18,368 nucleotides of DNA from an uncultured Pseudorhodobacter sp. (lineage in GTDB: Bacteria > Pseudomonadota > Alphaproteobacteria > Rhodobacterales > Rhodobacteraceae): contig CAMFLG010000013.1 of NCBI GenBank assembly GCA_945957495.1, positions 1-18,368 on the forward strand. Direction: 5' to 3'. A program made the translations under genes and the position numbers. Under the pieces are notes generated by a model. The model saw nothing but the letters and a program-made list of their open reading frames with translations. It made no database searches and was not told the DNA's origin. Below are positions 14,137 through 18,368 of this stretch, one piece after another (position 1 is the first letter of the stretch; each line of letters starts with the position of its first letter).

Positions 14137-15072
14137 GTGAAGGCATCATTCTGGATCGGGGCTGTGGTTGCAGTCTGGCTTGGGGGTCTGGCGGCGCAGG
14201 CAGAGGATCTGCCCGGCGATCTGCTGCCTGCGGGCATGGATTGGCGCGAAATCCCGTTTGAGGTGGTTGATCTGAAGCCGCTGATCGCGGTTTCGGTGAA
14301 CGAAAAGCCCGGGCGGATGATGCTGGACAATGGCACGCCCGAGGCGTTGTTTTTCAACCGCGATGCGGCCGGGCTGTCGCCGGGCGATTTCGTGGCACAG
14401 GGGGAGGCAGCCTCGGGTCAGATCATCACGGTGCATCTGCATGACGCGCCGATGGTGCAGATCGCGGGCCTGCCCGTCACAACCCCGAAAAAGGTGCCCA
14501 GCGGCGATTTCGGCTTTACCGAAACCATGTTTGGCGCGGATTTCTTCGGCTTCATCGGGGCGCCGTCGGTGGCACCCTATGCCTTCACGCTGGACTATGG
14601 GCGCAATGCGCTGACGCTCTTGCGCACCGATGCGGACGGCGTGCTGCAGGTGCCCGCCCCTGCGGCGGCGGATGTCGTGGCCGAGGTGGCGTTTTCGATC
14701 TGGCCGGGCGAACAGCCCACAACGGCGGCGCTCTTGGGCGATCTGCCGATCCTGATGGATGTGGATACCGGGGATTCAGGCACGATCTATCTGCGCCCGC
14801 AAACCCGCGCGGCGCTGCTGGCCGCAGGGGCGATCCGGGTGGAAGGCGATGCGCTGGTGCTTTCCCGTCTGCGCTTTGGCGGCGCGACATTCACCGACCT
14901 TGTGGTGCAAGAGATCGAGGTCGACGGGCCAAAAGATACCCGCCCCTCGCACCATTCGGATTTCCTGCGGCTGGGGGCTGCATTCTTGTCCACGCACCCG
15001 ACCTTGTGGAACTTTCCGGCGGGCACGATCACCGTGCTGCGCCCCGACAGCAGCTTTCTGGCGGCACGTTGA
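14137..15072 (+). CDS. Secreted two-lobed aspartic-protease-like protein, 311 aa
   Basis: A probable periplasmic protein. GTG 14137 gives a clean signal peptide (residues 1-22, hydrophobic core, A-Q-A before Glu23) and has GGGGG (14125-14129) upstream. The mature chain reads as two repeats of a retropepsin-like half. Lobe 1 has R-M-M-L-D-N-G-T (60-67), then GADFFGFIG (133-141) and FTLDYGRNALTLL. Lobe 2 has L-M-D-V-D-T-G-D-S-G (206-215), then LRLGAAFLSTHPTLWNFPAGTI. Lobe 2 keeps the D-T-G active-site triad at 210-212; lobe 1 has D-N-G. Both aspartates are present, so peptidase activity is possible but not shown. Assignment to the pepsin/retropepsin clan is from motif reading only. No obvious partner among its neighbours. 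Confidence 0.75.
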   Translation: MKASFWIGAVVAVWLGGLAAQAEDLPGDLLPAGMDWREIPFEVVDLKPLIAVSVNEKPGRMMLDNGTPEALFFNRDAAGLSPGDFVAQGEAASGQIITVHLHDAPMVQIAGLPVTTPKKVPSGDFGFTETMFGADFFGFIGAPSVAPYAFTLDYGRNALTLLRTDADGVLQVPAPAAADVVAEVAFSIWPGEQPTTAALLGDLPILMDVDTGDSGTIYLRPQTRAALLAAGAIRVEGDALVLSRLRFGGATFTDLVVQEIEVDGPKDTRPSHHSDFLRLGAAFLSTHPTLWNFPAGTITVLRPDSSFLAAR

Positions 15073-15097
15073 CCGGGGAAAACGGCGTCGCATTCCC

Positions 15098-15128
15098 TTG
15101 CAAAGCTGCTGCGCCCGCGTGATATGAA
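15098..15128 (+). promoter_or_regulatory. Putative promoter of the PerM-like/hdaA operon
   Basis: TTGCAA (15098-15103) is followed after 17 bases by GATATG, or read as an extended -10, TG-A-TATGAA (15120-15128). Either gives a start just upstream of the GAGGGG ribosome site at 15141, which fits ATG 15154 as the true start of the membrane protein. Confidence 0.33.
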
Positions 15129-15153
15129 GGGCTTCGACAAGAGGGGTTCACCG

Positions 15154-16239
15154 ATGGCGCTGCCGATCCGCAATCAACTGATCACCTGGGGCATCGTTCT
15201 GGCGGTGCTGTTCTGGCTTTTGTGGACGATGGGATCAGTCCTGCTGCCCTTCGTGGTGGGGGCGGCGGTGGCCTATTTTATGGACCCGGTGGCCGACCGG
15301 CTGGAAACGTGGGGGCTAAGCCGGGTCGCCGCGACGGCGCTGATCACGGCGGGGGCGGTGCTGGTGCTGGTCTTGCTGGTTCTGGCGGTGATCCCGACGC
15401 TGATTCATCAGACCTATGCGTTGATCAACGACGCGCCAGAGATGTCGCGCCGCACGCAGGCCTTCATGCTGGAGCATTTCCCCGAACTGGCCGACAGCAC
15501 CTCGATCATGCGGCAAACGCTGAATGACATTGGGGCTGCGATCCAGTCCAAGGGGGCGGCGCTGGCGCAAGGGGTGGTGGCATCGGCGATCAACCTTCTG
15601 TCGGCGCTGGTGTTTCTGATCGTGGTGCCGGTGGTGGCCTTTTATCTGCTGGTCGATTGGGATCGCATGGTCGCCAAGATCGACCGCCTTCTGCCGCGCG
15701 ATCATGCCCCGGCGATCCGCAGGCTGGCTGCTGAGATCGACGAGACGCTTTCGGCCTTTGTGCGCGGGCAGTTTTCGGTCTGCGCCATCATGGGGATTTA
15801 CTATTCCATCGGCCTGATGTTGGCGGGCCTGCAATTCGGGCTGGTGGTGGGGGCCTTTGCCGGGCTTGTCACCTTCATCCCTTACGTCGGCGCGCTGCTG
15901 GGGGCGGTGCTGGCCATCGGGCTTGCACTGTTCCAGTTCTGGGGCGACTGGCTGCGGGTGGGCATTGTCGCGGTGGTGTTCATGATCGGGCAGATGGCCG
16001 AAGGCAATGTCATCACGCCCAAGCTGGTGGGCAAATCCGTGGGCCTGCACCCGGTCTGGCTGATGCTGGCCCTGTCGGTGTTCGGATCGCTGTTTGGCTT
16101 TGTCGGCATGCTGGTGGCGGTGCCGGTGGCTGCCGCGCTGGGCGTGCTTTTGCGCGCCGGGATCGCGCAATATCAGACAAGTCTGCTGTATAACGGCATT
16201 GCGGGCCGCACCACCGAGGAAGGGGATCAGCAGCCGTGA
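15154..16239 (+). CDS. AI-2E/PerM-family membrane protein, 361 aa
   Basis: Integral inner-membrane protein of the AI-2E transporter (PerM/TqsA) family. Two close membrane segments (about 11-43) and a third (60-80) are followed by a long helical soluble stretch (about 85-140). Then come a segment at 146-166, a soluble stretch, and a C-terminal block of segments from about 208 on. Family signatures are TFIPYVGALLGA (240-251) and NVITPKLVGKSVGLHP (285-300). ATG 15154 is chosen over ATG 15124 because GAGGGG (15141-15146) precedes it. Substrates in the family vary, and the name does not prove autoinducer export here. Its stop overlaps the start of the hdaA-like gene by four bases (GTGA), so the two are translationally coupled, a conserved order in alphaproteobacteria as I know it. 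Confidence 0.93.
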   Translation: MALPIRNQLITWGIVLAVLFWLLWTMGSVLLPFVVGAAVAYFMDPVADRLETWGLSRVAATALITAGAVLVLVLLVLAVIPTLIHQTYALINDAPEMSRRTQAFMLEHFPELADSTSIMRQTLNDIGAAIQSKGAALAQGVVASAINLLSALVFLIVVPVVAFYLLVDWDRMVAKIDRLLPRDHAPAIRRLAAEIDETLSAFVRGQFSVCAIMGIYYSIGLMLAGLQFGLVVGAFAGLVTFIPYVGALLGAVLAIGLALFQFWGDWLRVGIVAVVFMIGQMAEGNVITPKLVGKSVGLHPVWLMLALSVFGSLFGFVGMLVAVPVAAALGVLLRAGIAQYQTSLLYNGIAGRTTEEGDQQP

Positions 16240-16913
16240 ACCGGCAACTGGCCTTTGATATTCCGCCGCTGTCTGCGCTGCGGCGGGCCGATTTCTTTGC
16301 CTCCCCCGCCAATGCCGAGGCGCTGGCCGTGATCGAGGATTGGCCGCGCTGGCCGAACGGGCGGATGTTGCTGGTCGGGCCGGAAGGCACCGGCAAGACG
16401 CATCTGGCGCATATCTGGGCCGATCAGACCGGGGCCGAGGCGGTGGCCGCGACCGATCTGCCGCTGTTGGACTTGCCGTCGCTTGCCGCCACCCGCGCCG
16501 TGGTGATCGAGGATGCCCACCGCATCGGCGGCAACCGCGCGATGGAAACCGCACTGTTTCACCTGTACAACCTGATCCGCGGCAAGGCGCGGCTGTTGAT
16601 CACCGCCACCACGCCGCCGCGCGACTGGGGGATGATCCTGCCCGATCTGCAAAGCCGGATGCAGGCGACAGGCCTGACGCACCTGAACCCGCCCGACGAT
16701 GCGCTGTTGTCCGCCGTTCTGGTCAAGCTGTTCGCCGACCGCCAGATCAAGGTGCCGCCCAACCTGATCACCTATCTTTTGCAGCATATGGACCGCTCTA
16801 TCGCCGTGGCGCGCGATCTGGTGGCAGCGCTGGACGCCCGTTCGCTGGCCGAACACCGCCCCGTCAGCCGCGCCATGGCCGCCGATCTGCTGGACAGGGC
16901 CGGGCCGCAATGA
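16236..16913 (+). CDS. hdaA: DnaA-related ATPase, HdaA-like replication regulator
   Basis: A 225-residue AAA+ protein like the ATPase part of DnaA, without the DNA-binding C-terminal domain. Walker A is GPEGTGKT (48-55); the Walker B region is VVIEDAH (89-95). The N-terminal QLAFDIP (4-10) resembles the sliding-clamp-binding Q-L-x-x-x motif of Hda proteins. Known HdaA/Hda binds the DNA-loaded clamp and stimulates ATP hydrolysis by DnaA, preventing re-initiation of replication; that role is inferred here. The start is GTG 16236, overlapping the previous stop. AGGGG (16220-16225 region) supplies the ribosome site. The gene order PerM-like, hdaA, ppk strengthens the call over a generic DnaA-domain protein. 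Confidence 0.88.
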   Translation: MNRQLAFDIPPLSALRRADFFASPANAEALAVIEDWPRWPNGRMLLVGPEGTGKTHLAHIWADQTGAEAVAATDLPLLDLPSLAATRAVVIEDAHRIGGNRAMETALFHLYNLIRGKARLLITATTPPRDWGMILPDLQSRMQATGLTHLNPPDDALLSAVLVKLFADRQIKVPPNLITYLLQHMDRSIAVARDLVAALDARSLAEHRPVSRAMAADLLDRAGPQ

Positions 16914-16917
16914 AACA

Positions 16918-16951
16918 CTGTCACGAACGCGTCACATCTGCCTTTCATAAG
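16918..16951 (+). promoter_or_regulatory. Pho-box-like tandem repeat and -10 element before ppk
   Basis: CTGTCAC (16918-16924), four bases, then GCGTCAC (16929-16935), matches the CTGTCAT-N4-CTGTCAT layout bound by PhoB (six of seven and four of seven positions). Ten bases further on is CATAAG (16946-16951), a four-of-six -10 match at the spacing usual for PhoB-activated promoters. A further CTTTCAT lies at 16942-16948, out of phase by two bases. No Shine-Dalgarno sequence lies between this and the ppk ATG at 16960. Confidence 0.45.
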
Positions 16952-16959
16952 CCGAAGCC

Positions 16960-18368
16960 ATGACCCAGTCCGATTTTCTAAAAGCCCCGTTCCCGCCTCC
17001 GGTCGATGTACCCGAAGGCGAACTCACCGGCCCGCGCCGGTTTTTCAACCGCGAACTGTCGTGGCTGGCCTTCAACTGGCGCGTGCTGGACGAGGCGTCG
17101 AACCCGGCGGTGCCCTTGCTGGAACGGCTGCGGTTCTTGTCGATCTCGGCCACCAACCTGGATGAATTCTACACCGTCCGTGTGGCAGGCCTGCGCGCGC
17201 AGGTGCGCACCGGCAGCACCATGCTGTCCGAAGACGGCCGCAGCCCGGCCGAACAACTGGCGCTGATCCACGCCAACGCTCGCCGTCTGATGCACACGCA
17301 ACAGGCGGTGTTCAACAAGCTGCGCAAGTTGATGGAGGCCGAAGGCATCACCGTTCTGACCCGGTCGAAACTGACCGGGCGCGACTACAAGTTTCTGGAA
17401 GATCACTTTCTGAACAAGGTCTTTCCAGTGCTGTCGCCCTTGGCCATCGACCCCGCGCACCCCTTCCCGTTCATCCCCAACGCCGGCTTCTCGCTGGCGC
17501 TGGAACTGGAACGCGAAACCGATCGCCGCACCTTGCAGGCGCTGCTGCCGATTCCGCAGCAGATCGCCCGTTTCGTGCCCCTGCCCGGGAAAGACGGCGA
17601 ACATCGCTTCCTGCCGCTGGAAGAACTGCTTTTGCTGCATCTGGATATGCTGTTTCCGGGATATACCGACCGCGGCCATTGCCTGTTCCGCGTGCTGCGC
17701 GACAGTGATCTGGAGGTCGAGGACGAGGCCGAAGATCTGGTGCGCGAATTTGAAACCGCGCTGAAACGCAGGCGGCGGGGCGAGGTGATCCGGCTGAAAC
17801 TGTCCTCCGGCGCGCCGCCCGAACTGCGCGCGGTGATCATGGAGGAACTGGGCGTCACTCCCGATGAAATGGTCGAGGTGCGCGGTCTGCTGGGCGTGGC
17901 CGATCTTAAGGAACTGGTGCTGTCGTCGCGCCCCGATCTTTTGTGGCCCGCCTTCACCCCGCGTGTGCCCGAACGGGTGCAGGACCATGACGGCGATATG
18001 TTCGCGGCGATCAAGCAGAAGGATATTCTGCTGCACCACCCCTATGAAACCTTCGATCTGGTGATCCGGTTTCTGGAACAGGCGGCGCGCGACCCCAACG
18101 TTCTGGCGATCAAGCAGACGCTCTATCGCACAAGTTGGGACAGCCCCATCGTCTCTGCCCTGTGCGAGGCGGCAGAGGCGGGGAAATCCGTCACCGCGCT
18201 TGTTGAACTCAAGGCCCGCTTTGACGAGGCCGCCAACATCCGCCAGTCGCGGCGGCTGGAACGCGCGGGCGCGCATGTGGTGTACGGCTTTATCCATTAC
18301 AAAACCCATGCCAAAATCTCGACCGTTGTGCGGCGTGAGGGCGATAATCTTGTCACCTACACCCATTA
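16960..18368 (+). CDS. ppk: Polyphosphate kinase 1, partial (3' end outside window)
   Basis: Reversible transfer of the ATP gamma-phosphate onto inorganic polyphosphate. The 469 codons seen begin MTQSDFLKAPF, then the PPK N-domain signature FFNRELSWLAFN (28-39) and ATNLDEFYTVRVAG. The middle domain has VFPVLSPLAIDPAHPFPFI. The first catalytic domain has KQKDILLHHPYETFDLV, AIKQTLYRT, ALVELKARFDEAANI and HYKTHAKIS, in which His450 is the position of E. coli His435, the autophosphorylated residue. The frame is open to the window end with no frameshift; about 250 residues including the second catalytic domain are missing. ATG 16960 lacks a clear ribosome site, but the N-terminal sequence supports it. 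It follows hdaA after 46 bases that hold a Pho-box-like element. Confidence 0.95.
   Translation, partial: MTQSDFLKAPFPPPVDVPEGELTGPRRFFNRELSWLAFNWRVLDEASNPAVPLLERLRFLSISATNLDEFYTVRVAGLRAQVRTGSTMLSEDGRSPAEQLALIHANARRLMHTQQAVFNKLRKLMEAEGITVLTRSKLTGRDYKFLEDHFLNKVFPVLSPLAIDPAHPFPFIPNAGFSLALELERETDRRTLQALLPIPQQIARFVPLPGKDGEHRFLPLEELLLLHLDMLFPGYTDRGHCLFRVLRDSDLEVEDEAEDLVREFETALKRRRRGEVIRLKLSSGAPPELRAVIMEELGVTPDEMVEVRGLLGVADLKELVLSSRPDLLWPAFTPRVPERVQDHDGDMFAAIKQKDILLHHPYETFDLVIRFLEQAARDPNVLAIKQTLYRTSWDSPIVSALCEAAEAGKSVTALVELKARFDEAANIRQSRRLERAGAHVVYGFIHYKTHAKISTVVRREGDNLVTYTH

Noticed and set aside
16978..18366. 462-codon minus-strand open frame opposite ppk
   Set aside because: A shadow with Gln/His/Arg-rich low-information sequence. 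The plus strand is a clear polyphosphate kinase.
1..18368. CRISPR arrays, insertion sequences, phage genes, rRNA or tRNA genes
   Set aside because: No regular repeat-spacer pattern, transposase motif, terminal inverted repeat with target duplication, or cloverleaf was seen on reading.

Overview
The window looks like a chromosomal segment of an alphaproteobacterium, most likely of the Rhodobacteraceae (Rhodobacter-like). The reasons are high G+C coding DNA, a PccA/methylmalonyl-CoA mutase pair of the type used in propionyl-CoA assimilation, a short prolyl-tRNA synthetase without the inserted editing domain, and the PerM-like / HdaA / polyphosphate kinase gene order. This is inferred from reading the sequence; no search was run.

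Layout. (1) 1-1430, plus strand: a 45-residue lipoprotein, a hypothetical protein with an acidic tail, a gene-free stretch rich in hairpins that ends in a U-tract terminator, and a small glycine-rich lipoprotein with its own promoter-like site and a strong terminator. (2) 1471-5699, plus strand: propionyl-CoA carboxylase alpha subunit and B12-dependent methylmalonyl-CoA mutase. With PccB and an epimerase encoded elsewhere, these would convert propionyl-CoA to succinyl-CoA. (3) 5754-8092, minus strand: a small membrane protein, a DUF4287 protein, a ThuA-like protein and an aldo/keto reductase. (4) 8255-10841, plus strand: a Rossmann-DUF4166 fusion protein and a class I methyltransferase. (5) 11067-12549: a visibly A+T-richer pair of convergent genes of unknown function, a multi-pass membrane protein and a HEPN-like protein, placed between core genes. 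(6) 12664-14001, minus strand: proS, with a hairpin terminator. (7) 14137-18368, plus strand: a secreted two-lobed aspartic-protease-like protein, an AI-2E/PerM-type membrane protein, the DnaA-related HdaA-like ATPase (4-nt overlap with the preceding gene) and the first two thirds of polyphosphate kinase, cut by the window edge.

Most worth a second look: a Pho-box-like repeat placed ten bases from a -10-like element directly before ppk, which would give an almost leaderless mRNA; the HEPN-like gene in the A+T-rich insert; a bacterial two-lobed aspartic-protease-like protein with one intact and one altered active-site motif; a dispersed intergenic repeat present in two near-identical copies and one diverged copy; and a run of four hairpins at 843-1011 that may be a small RNA or structured 3' UTR. 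No CRISPR array, insertion sequence, rRNA or tRNA was seen.
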